Source: Clostridium sp. AF27-2AA (GTDB lineage Bacteria > Bacillota > Clostridia > Lachnospirales > Lachnospiraceae). Taken from it: 21,434 nucleotides of DNA. This document shows, in pieces, positions 8,417-15,455 of this stretch. Every line of letters begins with the position of its first letter. Positions within the stretch are counted from its first letter, which is position 1. Under the pieces are notes generated by a model that made no database searches, was not told the DNA's origin, and saw nothing but the letters and a program-made list of their open reading frames with translations. Made by a program: the position numbers and the translations under genes. The stretch covers positions 1 through 21,434 of the forward strand of contig NZ_QUFI01000045.1 of assembly GCF_003478505.1 (NCBI RefSeq), written 5' to 3'.

Positions 8417-8878
8417 CTACTGTCGCTTATTTTCCAGAAGCTTTCCCAGCTCCTCCATAAAGGTGTTCACATCTTTGAATTCCCGGTACACGGACGCAAA
8501 GCGCACATAGGCTACTTCATCCAGTTGCTTTAACTTCTGCATGACCAGTTCTCCAATTGCGGAGGTTTCCACCTCCCGGTCTTCCATGGTAAAGATCTCG
8601 TTCTCGATTTCATCGATCATCTGGTTGATCTGCTGAGTGGAAACCGGACGTTTATGGCAGGAATGAACTACGCCTGCCTCAATTTTAGAGCGGTCATAGG
8701 GTTCTCTTGTCTGGTCTTTTTTGATGACCATAAGAGGCATGGTTTCCAGTTTCTCATATGTGGTAAAACGCTTTCCGCAGATGACGCACTGACGGCGGCG
8801 GCGAATGGAACTGTTATCCTCTGCCGGACGGGAATCAATGACCTTCGTATCTGCTGCGCCGCAAAATGGACACTTCAA
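8417..8878 (-). CDS. nrdR: Transcriptional repressor NrdR
   Basis: A 153-residue repressor of ribonucleotide reductase genes that senses ATP/dATP. A zinc ribbon is formed by Cys3, Cys6, Cys31 and Cys34, and the arginine-rich RRRRQ lies just before its second half. An ATP-cone domain covers about residues 48-138. The start is TTG at 8878, supported by AGGAGG eight bases upstream and by the invariant N terminus KCPFCG. It has its own promoter (8912-8940), with yqeG downstream in the same transcript. No ribonucleotide reductase gene lies in the window, so its targets are elsewhere. Confidence 0.97.
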   Translation of the reverse strand: MKCPFCGAADTKVIDSRPAEDNSSIRRRRQCVICGKRFTTYEKLETMPLMVIKKDQTREPYDRSKIEAGVVHSCHKRPVSTQQINQMIDEIENEIFTMEDREVETSAIGELVMQKLKQLDEVAYVRFASVYREFKDVNTFMEELGKLLENKRQ

Positions 8879-8911
8879 GTTGTTTTCCTCCTGTGTATCA
8901 CTTTTATCATT

Positions 8912-8940
8912 ATTTTAAACCATTCAGGCGCTATGCGCAA
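8912..8940 (-). promoter_or_regulatory. nrdR promoter
   Basis: On the minus strand TTGCGC (8935-8940) and TAAAAT (8912-8917) are separated by 17 bases. The initiation codon lies about 34 bases downstream of the -10 box. Confidence 0.65.
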
Positions 8941-8978
8941 GCGGTTTCAGGAGATGACAGCGCTACGAAATAACAATT

Positions 8979-9244
8979 TTAGTCACACCTGCAAGGCTTT
9001 TCGATATCCTTCAGCTTTTTTACCTCCACCAGAATAATATCGTCCCCGATCTGGCATACATCCCTGAACGGGATGATGTATTCTTTCTCCCGCCCGAAGA
9101 TTCCGCACAGGCATCCCGGCCCCGGAACAATCAGGTGGGTAATACAGCCGTTTTCCGGATTGAACTCGACATCGCCCACAAAGCCCAGCTTTTTGCAGTC
9201 ACAGATATTGATGACTTCTTTTTTTTTAAATCAAAAATACGCAT
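8979..9244 (-). CDS. YlmC/YmxH-like PRC-barrel protein with a frameshift at A9
   Basis: The main frame (8979-9218) encodes a PRC-barrel-like protein of the sporulation-associated YlmC/YmxH family, with IPFRDVCQIGDDIILVEV near the end. It has no good start codon: a TGA lies upstream at 9231-9233, and the only candidate inside is GTG at 9179, without a ribosome binding site. The natural start MRIFDLKKK begins at ATG 9244 in another frame. The two frames join if the ribosome slips back one base at A AAA AAG (9218-9224), giving KKKEVINICDCKKLGF, as the family expects. An A9 run here could also be a transcriptional slippage site, a genuine mutation or a sequencing error. Intact length would be about 88 residues. 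Confidence 0.72.
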
Positions 9245-9289
9245 AGGCCACATCCGGAATCAAACATCCTTACTGTAGTCTATGCGTAT
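9237..9289 (-). promoter_or_regulatory. Hairpin enclosing the ylmC-like start codon
   Basis: A perfect 10-bp inverted repeat (9237-9246 with 9280-9289) surrounds a 33-base loop. In the minus-strand RNA the 3' arm contains the AUG at 9244 and is followed by TTTTT. It may be a weak terminator after metQ or may hide the start codon of the next gene. Confidence 0.4.
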
Positions 9290-9342
9290 GATTGTCAGGC
9301 GGCTCCCGAAAACTACCTGATTTTATTACGATTGCCTAGTGA

Positions 9343-10248
9343 TTAGAATAAAGGAACGACAGCGCCCTCGTAGGTCTGCTCGATGTATTCTTTCACTGCG
9401 TCGCTGGTCAGGGCCTCCATGAGTGCTTTGGTCTTCGCATCCTCTTCCTTGCCCTCCTGAACAGCTACCACATTGCCGTAGGTCGTTGCTGCCTCAGAGT
9501 CAGAAGCCTCAACAGCCAGTGCGTCAGATACCTTTAAACCAGCCTCAATTGCGTAGTTGCCGTTGATGACTGCAACATCAACATCTGGAAGGGAACGCGG
9601 AACCTGTGCTGCCTCAACCTCAAGAATATCAAGGTTCTTCGGATTCTCTACGATATCAGTCTTGGTTGCTTTTAAGCCGGCGCCATCCTTCAGCTTTAAC
9701 AGGCCATTTGCCTCCAGAAGAAGCAGGGCACGGGCCTCGTTGGTTGCGTCGTTCGGAACTGCTACCTTTGCGCCATCTGCCAGCTCGTCTAAGGATGCGG
9801 TCTTACCTGCGTAAATGCCGAACGGTTCGTAATGGATTGCGCCAGCGCTGACCAACTTGGTACCTCTCTCCTCGTTGAACTGCTCCAGATACGGAAGGTG
9901 CTGGAAGTAGTTCGCGTCCAGATCACCTGCGTCCAGTGCCAGGTTCGGCTGAACGTAATCGGTATACTCCACGATCTTTAAGTTGTAGCCTTTCTTTGCC
10001 AGCTCTTCTCTTGCTGCCTCCAGGATCTCTGCGTGAGGTGCCGGGCTTGCGCCTACGGTCAGATCCTCCAGATCTCCAGTGGTCTCCTCTGCTGCCTCAC
10101 TACTCTCAGCCTCTGCAGCGGAAGTCTCTGCTGCCTCTGCGCTGGTCTCTGCTGCTGCAGTAGTCTCAGCCGGTTTGCTGCCGCCGCATGCGGTCAGGGC
10201 TGCTGCTGCCAGAAATGCTGCTGCGATTACACCAATGTTCTTTTTCAT
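9343..10248 (-). CDS. metQ: Methionine ABC transporter substrate-binding lipoprotein
   Basis: A 301-residue lipoprotein of the NlpA/MetQ family that captures methionine outside the membrane and delivers it to MetNI. The signal peptide ends in a lipobox LTAC, with lipid-accepting Cys21. A low-complexity linker of Ala, Glu, Thr and Ser (about residues 26-60) precedes the binding domain, which begins at LTVGASPAPHAEIL. Family segments such as DYVQPNLALDAGDLDANYFQH are visible in part (VQPNLAL, DANYFQHLPYL). GGAGG lies nine bases before the ATG. It is the last gene of metNIQ, 77 bases after metI. Binding of D-methionine or short peptides cannot be excluded. Confidence 0.95.
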   Translation of the reverse strand: MKKNIGVIAAAFLAAAALTACGGSKPAETTAAAETSAEAAETSAAEAESSEAAEETTGDLEDLTVGASPAPHAEILEAAREELAKKGYNLKIVEYTDYVQPNLALDAGDLDANYFQHLPYLEQFNEERGTKLVSAGAIHYEPFGIYAGKTASLDELADGAKVAVPNDATNEARALLLLEANGLLKLKDGAGLKATKTDIVENPKNLDILEVEAAQVPRSLPDVDVAVINGNYAIEAGLKVSDALAVEASDSEAATTYGNVVAVQEGKEEDAKTKALMEALTSDAVKEYIEQTYEGAVVPLF

Positions 10249-10286
10249 AATACTTATCCTCCTCGATAAATAAATTTGATTTATAT

Positions 10287-10317
10287 GGCCTTTGGCCGAC
10301 AGCCGTCTGTCCGGCTG
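10287..10317 (-). other. Tandem stem-loops between metI and metQ
   Basis: Two small hairpins lie in the 77-base gap: GGCC-TTT-GGCC at 10287-10297 and CAGCCG/CGGCTG with a 6-base loop at 10300-10317. Neither is followed by a T run. Stem-loops at this place often protect the downstream mRNA and raise binding-protein output relative to the permease; that role is inferred here. Confidence 0.5.
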
Positions 10318-10325
10318 CTAAATCC

Positions 10326-10991
10326 TTACCGGATTCGTTTGTCGCTCTTTCTTGCCAGTCTCATGCCAATCTCCTGAATGATCTGGACAATGATGACCAG
10401 AATCGCTACGGTCACCAGCATGATGTCCGTCTCATAACGGTAGTAACCGTAGTTGATGGCAATGCCGCCCAGTCCGCCGCCGCCGACCGCGCCTGCCATG
10501 GCAGAATATCCGAGTATGGTGGTGGTGGAGATAGCCGCTCCGATCAAAAGAGACGGTTTTGACTCCGGAAGCAGGACCTTCCAGATGATCTGGAAGGTGG
10601 AAGCTCCCATAGATTTTGCTGCTTCAATAACCCCGGCATCGATCTCCTTAAAGGAGGATTCTACCATGCGGGCAATATAAGGTGCTGCAGATGCCACCAG
10701 TGGCGGCACCACTGCCCTCCAGCCCAGGCTGGTTCCCACCAGCTTTCTGGTAACCGGGATCATCATGATCAGAAGAATGAGGAACGGCACCGACCGGAGC
10801 AGGTTGATGATGAGTCCCAGCACCTTCTGCAGTGCCGGAATGGGGCGAATGCCCTCTTTATCTGTTACCACCAGGATGATGCCCAGCGGGATTCCGATCA
10901 TATAGGAAATAACGGTGGAAATGACCACCATACATAAGGTTTCTCCGATTCCGTTCCGGATCAGTTCTAAAATCTGCTGACTAAATAACAT
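10326..10991 (-). CDS. metI: Methionine ABC transporter permease
   Basis: A 221-residue membrane protein of the MetI family with about five hydrophobic segments. The cytoplasmic coupling motif (EAA loop) reads VIEAAKSMGASTFQIIWKVLLPE, seen as EAAKSMGAS and IIWKVLLPES. It forms the membrane channel for methionine together with MetN. I prefer ATG at 10991 (GGAGG nine bases upstream); a GTG at 10994 is directly adjacent and also possible. The gene overlaps the end of metN by 11 bases, so translation is probably coupled. All family landmarks are present. Confidence 0.95.
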   Translation of the reverse strand: MLFSQQILELIRNGIGETLCMVVISTVISYMIGIPLGIILVVTDKEGIRPIPALQKVLGLIINLLRSVPFLILLIMMIPVTRKLVGTSLGWRAVVPPLVASAAPYIARMVESSFKEIDAGVIEAAKSMGASTFQIIWKVLLPESKPSLLIGAAISTTTILGYSAMAGAVGGGGLGGIAINYGYYRYETDIMLVTVAILVIIVQIIQEIGMRLARKSDKRIR

Positions 10992-12000
10992 CACCGTTCA
11001 CCTCCTCATACGGTACCTGCACCGTTTTTAAATAATGCAGGGCTCTTGCCGCGTCTGCTTCATCCTCCGGAAGCTGAATGATCATCTGTCCATAGGCTGT
11101 ACCGCCGATGTCCTTGGTGGACGCGTACAGGATATTCACCGGCACTTTGCTGGCTAAAATCATATTGGCCAGAACCGGCTCCATAGAGGAACGTCCATCA
11201 AAGGTGATACGGATTTTTCTGGACTTGTCAAACTTCACATTTTCTACCGCGTCACCCAGGATCAGCTGACGGCCGATTTTCGACTTGGGCTCGGAGAAAA
11301 TCTCCGATACCCGGCCGGACTCAGCAATCTGGCTGTGGTCGATGATGGCTACCCGGTCACAGATTGCTTCAATAACTGCCATCTCATGGGTGATGACAAT
11401 GACCGTGATGCCCAGATCCCGGTTAATCTGTTTGATCAGTTCCAGGATAGACTTCGTGGTATTCGGATCCAGTGCGCTGGTGGCCTCATCACAGAGCAGC
11501 ACCTTCGGGTTTGTGGCAATGGCCCGGGCAATGGCCACTCTCTGACGCTGTCCGCCGGAAAGCTGTGCCGGATAGGCTTTCGCCCGGTCTTCCAGACCAA
11601 CCAGCTTTAACAGCTCCATAGCCCGCTCTCTGGCCTGCTGCTTCGGAACTCCCGCAATCTCCATAGGGAAGCATACATTCCGGAGAATGTTTCTCTGGGC
11701 CAGCAAATTGAACTGCTGGAAGATCATGCCCATGGACTGTCTCGCCTTTCTCTGCCCCGCCTCATTTAGGGCCGCCAGGTTTTCTCCCTCAAACAATACC
11801 TCACCGGAGGTTGGAATCTCCAGCATGTTGATGCAGCGCACCAGTGTACTCTTTCCCGCTCCGGAAAGACCGATGATTCCGAAGATTTCTCCCCGTTTGA
11901 TTTCCAGATTAATGTCGTCGAGGGCTTTGACCGGACCGTTGGCCGTCTTAAATTCCTTGCCCATGTGCTTTAACTGGATGATGTTTTCCTCTAATGCCAT
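10981..12000 (-). CDS. metN: Methionine ABC transporter ATP-binding protein
   Basis: A 339-residue ATPase that drives methionine import. Walker A is GLSGAGKST (44-52), the signature is LSGGQRQRVAIA, Walker B is VLLCDEATSALDP, and the switch His lies in VITHEMAVI. A C-terminal NIL domain (about 265-339) is the regulatory methionine-binding domain of MetN proteins, which inhibits transport when methionine is high inside the cell. AAAGGA precedes the ATG. It is the first gene of metNIQ. Its leader carries a Met-rich peptide and a terminator hairpin (12054-12246), so expression probably depends on methionine supply. Confidence 0.97.
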   Translation of the reverse strand: MALEENIIQLKHMGKEFKTANGPVKALDDINLEIKRGEIFGIIGLSGAGKSTLVRCINMLEIPTSGEVLFEGENLAALNEAGQRKARQSMGMIFQQFNLLAQRNILRNVCFPMEIAGVPKQQARERAMELLKLVGLEDRAKAYPAQLSGGQRQRVAIARAIATNPKVLLCDEATSALDPNTTKSILELIKQINRDLGITVIVITHEMAVIEAICDRVAIIDHSQIAESGRVSEIFSEPKSKIGRQLILGDAVENVKFDKSRKIRITFDGRSSMEPVLANMILASKVPVNILYASTKDIGGTAYGQMIIQLPEDEADAARALHYLKTVQVPYEEVNGDVI

Positions 12001-12053
12001 ACCTTTTTCCTTTCCCTGCTTTACGAAAACGAAAAAACAAATTCACGATAGAC

Positions 12054-12087
12054 AAAAAGCCGTAAACCTGCAACAGGCTTACGGCTT
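12054..12087 (-). terminator. metNIQ leader terminator (attenuator)
   Basis: A 14-bp stem (12057-12070 with 12074-12087, one G-U pair) with a 3-base loop is followed on the minus strand by five T residues. It lies 60 bases after the leader peptide stop and 53 bases before metN, downstream of the metNIQ promoter. It should therefore end transcription before metN unless it is prevented from folding. Confidence 0.9.
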
Positions 12088-12147
12088 AGAATGCGTTCTT
12101 GCTTCTGATTTTATGCTTTCTTCTATGCTCTTTCCTGATCCTGCAGA

Positions 12148-12246
12148 TTATTGATGAAATTGATTGCATACGAACATACGGCACATGTCCATCATCATGC
12201 CGCACATCATAGCCATATTCATCTGCATGGTCTTAAACTGAGTCAT
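12148..12246 (-). CDS. Methionine-rich leader peptide of metNIQ
   Basis: A 32-codon frame preceded by GAGGA at seven bases. The peptide holds 11 Met and 3 Cys; the core AMMCGMMMDMCRM has seven Met codons in 13. Such density at this place, between a consensus promoter and a terminator ahead of a methionine transporter, fits a leader whose translation stalls when charged tRNA-Met is short. The codon 7-9 region (TGCAGAT, 12221-12227) can pair with ATCTGCA at 12142-12148, overlapping the stop codon. GCCGTA in codons 22-24 can pair with the 3' arm of the terminator. An in-frame ATG at 12273 would give 41 residues, starting MYYGNEEPA. A metal-binding small protein is the main alternative. Confidence 0.75.
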   Translation of the reverse strand: MTQFKTMQMNMAMMCGMMMDMCRMFVCNQFHQ

Positions 12247-12290
12247 AGCTGGTTCCTCGTTTCCGTAGTACATGTTTTCACTACCCTATG

Positions 12291-12307
12291 TGGCGTATTG
12301 TACGCCA
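12291..12307. promoter_or_regulatory. 17-bp palindromic operator over the metNIQ -10 box
   Basis: TGGCGTA-TTG-TACGCCA is a perfect 7-bp inverted repeat with a 3-bp centre. It covers the whole -10 box and part of the spacer, an ideal place for a repressor. The Rrf2-family regulator encoded about 80 bases upstream is the nearest candidate; the link is inferred. I see no second copy in the window. Confidence 0.65.
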
Positions 12308-12325
12308 GGTGTGTGGGTTTGTCAA
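12297..12325 (-). promoter_or_regulatory. metNIQ promoter
   Basis: On the minus strand a perfect TTGACA (12320-12325) and TACAAT (12297-12302) are separated by 17 bases. Transcription should start near 12290, giving a leader of about 290 bases before metN. Confidence 0.88.
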
Positions 12326-12385
12326 GAGTTATCTGTAAATTTGCTGTTATCAACGACGGGCATTCGATCATCTGGCATTGCTCAT

Positions 12386-12814
12386 TTAAATCACATAGTC
12401 TCCACCATCTTCTGTCTGCATCAGGTCCGCAATGGTGTAGCTGTCAAAAAACTCATTGATCACATGGTTGAGGCGGTTCCACATAGGAAGGGTCCGGCAG
12501 TGTGGAGACATGGCGCAGGGTTTTGCATCTGCCTCCAGACAGGCAACCGGGGCCAGGGAGCCTTCGGTCAGGCGCAGGATATCGCCAACCTTATATTCTC
12601 CCGGCTCCCGCACAAGACGGTAGCCGCCGCCCTTTCCCTGAGCGCCTTCCACAAAACCGGATTTGGACAGGTTGGACATGATGGACTCCAGATACTTCTG
12701 AGAGATATCCTGACGCTCCGCCACCTCCTTTAAGGGCGTATACGCCCCGGTGGCATGTTCTGCCAGATCTACCATGACACGCAGTGCATATCTTCCTCTT
12801 GTTGAAATCATCAT
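12386..12814 (-). CDS. Rrf2 family transcriptional regulator
   Basis: A 142-residue regulator. The winged helix-turn-helix begins with the family N terminus MISTRGRYALRVMVDLA, and the wing carries GKGGGYRL. Cys92, Cys100 and Cys106 sit where IscR carries its [2Fe-2S] ligands (92, 98, 104), but with wider spacing and no matching His107. A cluster or thiol sensor is possible; the CymR of Bacillus subtilis lacks these residues. Two adjacent ATGs (12814, 12811) follow GGGG; a TTG at 12823 is less likely given the family start. Position after metY-cysK and before metNIQ points to control of sulfur amino acid genes, as for CymR. Confidence 0.85.
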   Translation of the reverse strand: MMISTRGRYALRVMVDLAEHATGAYTPLKEVAERQDISQKYLESIMSNLSKSGFVEGAQGKGGGYRLVREPGEYKVGDILRLTEGSLAPVACLEADAKPCAMSPHCRTLPMWNRLNHVINEFFDSYTIADLMQTEDGGDYVI

Positions 12815-12853
12815 AATCCCCAATCCATCCTTCTCTTTCTGTCTGTTGTCTCC

Positions 12854-12883
12854 GGCCGGAATGCTGCTTAAGCAAATCCGGCC
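12854..12883 (-). other. Stem-loop between cysK and rrf2
   Basis: GGCCGGA (12854-12860) pairs with TCCGGCC (12877-12883) around an inner TGCTTAAGCA palindrome. No T run follows, so it is not a normal terminator. It may be an mRNA processing or stability element, or an operator for the regulator that follows. Confidence 0.5.
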
Positions 12884-12907
12884 AGATAGTTACTTACTGC
12901 TCTTCTC

Positions 12908-13840
12908 TTAGTCTGCGAACAACTGGGTGGACAGATAGCGGTCTCCGGTATCCGGGAGAAGCACTACAATCGTCTTGCCCTCGTTCTCCGGGCGTTTTGC
13001 CAGTTCAATGGCAGCCCATGCTGCGGCACCGGAGGAAATTCCCACCAGTACACCTTCATTCTTTCCGATTTCTTTGCCGGTTGCGAACGCGTCATCGTTG
13101 CCGACCGGAATGATCTCGTCGTAAACTTTGGTATCCAGTACCTCCGGCACAAAGCCTGCTCCGATTCCCTGGATCTTGTGGGCTCCTGCCACACCGGTGG
13201 AAAGCACTGCGGAAGTTGCCGGCTCTACCGCAACAATCCTGACATTCGGTTTTTTTGACTTTAAGAACTGTCCGGTTCCGGTGATGGTTCCACCGGTGCC
13301 AACACCGGCCACAAAGTAGTCAACCTGACCGTCGGTATCTTCCCAGATTTCCGGACCGGTGGTCTCAAAATGCGCTTTCGGGTTTGCCGGGTTTACAAAC
13401 TGCCCGGTCACGAATGCATTCGGAATCTCTTTTGCCAGTTCATCCGCCTTTGCAATGGCACCCTTCATGCCCTTTGCGCCCTCGGTGAGCACAAGCTCTG
13501 CTCCGTAGGCTTTCATTAACTGTCGGCGCTCCACGGACATGGTCTCCGGCATAACAATGATAATACGGTATCCGCGTGCTGCTGCCACGGAAGCCAGGCC
13601 GATTCCGGTGTTACCGGAGGTCGGCTCAATGATCACGGAATCCGGCTTTAACTGGCCACTCTTTTCTGCCGCATCGATCATGGCTTTGGCAATACGATCC
13701 TTTACAGAACCTGCCGGGTTAAAATATTCCAGCTTTGCCAGAATTTTTGCTTTTAAGCCAAATTTTTTCTCAATATTTGTAAGCTCCAGAAGAGGGGTCT
13801 TTCCGATCAGCTGGTCTGCGGAAGTGTAAATATTTGCCAT
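12908..13840 (-). CDS. cysK: Cysteine synthase (O-acetylserine sulfhydrylase)
   Basis: A 310-residue PLP enzyme that makes cysteine from O-acetylserine and sulfide. The PLP lysine is in NPAGSVKDR (Lys47), the substrate loop is TSGNTG, the phosphate cup is GTGGTITG, and the C-terminal segment GISSGAA is intact. I choose ATG at 13840 because GGAGG lies eight bases upstream; the ATG at 13846 is only two bases from the GGAGG. It sits 56 bases after metY and upstream of rrf2. In Bacillus, CysK binds CymR and forms the signalling complex for cysteine, so the CysK-Rrf2 adjacency may be functional here too. Confidence 0.96.
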   Translation of the reverse strand: MANIYTSADQLIGKTPLLELTNIEKKFGLKAKILAKLEYFNPAGSVKDRIAKAMIDAAEKSGQLKPDSVIIEPTSGNTGIGLASVAAARGYRIIIVMPETMSVERRQLMKAYGAELVLTEGAKGMKGAIAKADELAKEIPNAFVTGQFVNPANPKAHFETTGPEIWEDTDGQVDYFVAGVGTGGTITGTGQFLKSKKPNVRIVAVEPATSAVLSTGVAGAHKIQGIGAGFVPEVLDTKVYDEIIPVGNDDAFATGKEIGKNEGVLVGISSGAAAWAAIELAKRPENEGKTIVVLLPDTGDRYLSTQLFAD

Positions 13841-13896
13841 AGTCATGTCCTCCTTGCGATGTGTAACGTTTTAGTTCTTTAGGCTTTTCATTCAGC

Positions 13897-15183
13897 TTAT
13901 TTCACTGCCTCAAAACCATGTTTCAGGTCGTCGATAATGTCATCGATGTGCTCGGTACCGATGGAAAGCCGGATGGTGGTTGGCTTGATGCCGCATGCCA
14001 GCAGGCCTTCCTCATCTAACTGGGAATGAGTGGTGGAAGCCGGATGGATAACCAGGGACTTCACATCAGCCACGTTAGCCAGCAGGGAGAATAACTCCAG
14101 ACTCTCGGTAAATTTCTTTGCGGTATTTACATCACCTTTGATTTCAAAAGTGAAGATGGAACCTGCCCCGTTCGGGAAGTAGCGGTCATACAGCTCTTTC
14201 TGATGGCCAGTAGCCAGGGATGGATGATTTACCTTCTCTACCTGCGGATGGTTCTTTAAGAAATCGACAACCTTCAAGGCGTTCTCTACATGACGCTCTA
14301 CTCTTAAGGACAGTGTCTCAAGGCCCTGCAGTAACAGGAAGGAGTTGAATGGGGAAATGGTAGCACCCAGGTCTCTCATGAGGGTGGTGCGAAGCTTTGT
14401 AATGTAAGCTGCGTTTCCGCATACATCGGTAAATACTACACCATGGTAAGACGGGTTCGGCTGGCTTAAGCCCGGGAACTTGTCATTCTGAGCCCAGTCA
14501 AACTTACCGCCGTCTACAACAATGCCGCCCATTACCGTGCCGTGTCCGCCCATGAACTTGGTAGCGGAATGTACCACGATATCAGCACCATGCTCCAGCG
14601 GACGAAGCAGATACGGAGTAGCGAAGGTGCTGTCTACGATGAACGGAATGCCATGTCGGTGAGCGATTTCTCCAATGGTCTCCAGATCAATTACATCCGA
14701 ATTCGGGTTGCCAAGGGTCTCTGCGTAGAGGAGCTTGGTATTCGGCTGAATGGCTTTCTCAAAGTTTTCCGGGTTGGAAGGATCTACCAGAGTGGTAGTA
14801 ATGCCCTGCTCCGGCAGAGTATTCTCAAACAGGTTGGTAGTTCCGCCGTACAGGTTGGTGGAAGATACAATATGATCTCCTGCCTTCGCGATGTTCTGGA
14901 TTGCGTAAGCAATGGCTGCAGAACCAGATGCGGTTGCCAGTGCACCAATGCCGCCCTCTAAGGCTGCGACTCTCTTCTCAAATACATCGGAAGTCGGGTT
15001 CATCAGTCTGGTGTAGATGTTGCCAGGCTCCGTTAAAGCAAAACGTCCTGCTGCCTGTGCAGAATCTTTGAATACATAAGAAGTGGTTGCATAGATCGGA
15101 ACCGCTCTGGAGTCAGTTGTCGGATCTGCGTTTTCCTGTCCTACGTGAAGCTGAAGAGTTTCAAACTTGTAATGCTTGCTCAT
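13897..15183 (-). CDS. metY: O-acetylhomoserine sulfhydrylase
   Basis: A 428-residue PLP enzyme of the Cys/Met metabolism family. It makes homocysteine from O-acetylhomoserine and sulfide, feeding methionine synthesis. The PLP lysine lies in [10 protein letters not shown], and the N terminus [10 protein letters not shown] and the C-terminal [16 protein letters not shown] are typical of the MetY branch rather than MetB or MetC. I choose ATG at 15183, which fits the family N terminus; the frame extends to TTG at 15204. A perfect consensus promoter lies about 100 bases upstream. The first gene of a metY-cysK-rrf2 transcript. Confidence 0.95.
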   Translation of the reverse strand: MSKHYKFETLQLHVGQENADPTTDSRAVPIYATTSYVFKDSAQAAGRFALTEPGNIYTRLMNPTSDVFEKRVAALEGGIGALATASGSAAIAYAIQNIAKAGDHIVSSTNLYGGTTNLFENTLPEQGITTTLVDPSNPENFEKAIQPNTKLLYAETLGNPNSDVIDLETIGEIAHRHGIPFIVDSTFATPYLLRPLEHGADIVVHSATKFMGGHGTVMGGIVVDGGKFDWAQNDKFPGLSQPNPSYHGVVFTDVCGNAAYITKLRTTLMRDLGATISPFNSFLLLQGLETLSLRVERHVENALKVVDFLKNHPQVEKVNHPSLATGHQKELYDRYFPNGAGSIFTFEIKGDVNTAKKFTESLELFSLLANVADVKSLVIHPASTTHSQLDEEGLLACGIKPTTIRLSIGTEHIDDIIDDLKHGFEAVK

Positions 15184-15285
15184 GGTATGTACCTGCCTTT
15201 CCAAATTCGTCCTTAACGGGATTATGCCTGCTCAATAGCTCTCTTTGAATTACCCCGTATTTTTGTAGGTGATTCGATGTTTCGT

Positions 15286-15314
15286 ATTATAATTCCTTTA
15301 ACCCAGTATGTCAA
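15286..15314 (-). promoter_or_regulatory. metY-cysK-rrf2 promoter
   Basis: On the minus strand TTGACA (15309-15314) and TATAAT (15286-15291), both perfect, are separated by 17 bases. Such a strong promoter would normally need a repressor. The leader is about 95 bases and holds a CGGGGT/ATCCCG pairing, but I find no SAM riboswitch core in it. Confidence 0.9.
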
Positions 15315-15353
15315 TAGGTTTATGGAGTTTTTTATAAATACATCAGAGAACCT

Positions 15354-15402
15354 AAAAAGGGAAGAGGAATGCTCCATGATCAGAACATTTCTCTTCCCTT
15401 TT
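15354..15402 (-). terminator. Terminator after the dipeptidase gene
   Basis: A perfect 12-bp stem (15355-15366 with 15391-15402) with an inner AATG/CATT step is followed by T residues on the minus strand. It insulates the metY promoter from the transcript upstream. A T run on the plus side makes it look bidirectional. Confidence 0.88.
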
Positions 15403-15455
15403 ATTTCTGTTATTTACACTCCGAAGCAGTCATCTGCCGCAGATCATTTTCGCAA

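Noticed and set aside
12000..12290. SAM-I riboswitch or T-box upstream of metN
   Set aside because: I looked for the AGAGG...GGAGGGA core and for the T-box AGGGTGGNACCGCG sequence on the minus strand and found neither. A covariance search would settle it.
12151..12459. A plus-strand His-rich ORF (HVHHHAAHHSHIHLHG)
   Set aside because: It is the antisense shadow of the Met-rich leader: ATG codons read as CAT on the other strand. It also crosses the metNIQ promoter and has no ribosome binding site.
15184..15290. Riboswitch in the metY leader
   Set aside because: There is a short CGGGGT/ATCCCG pairing and some purine-rich stretches, but no recognisable conserved core, start codon for a leader peptide, or terminator before metY.
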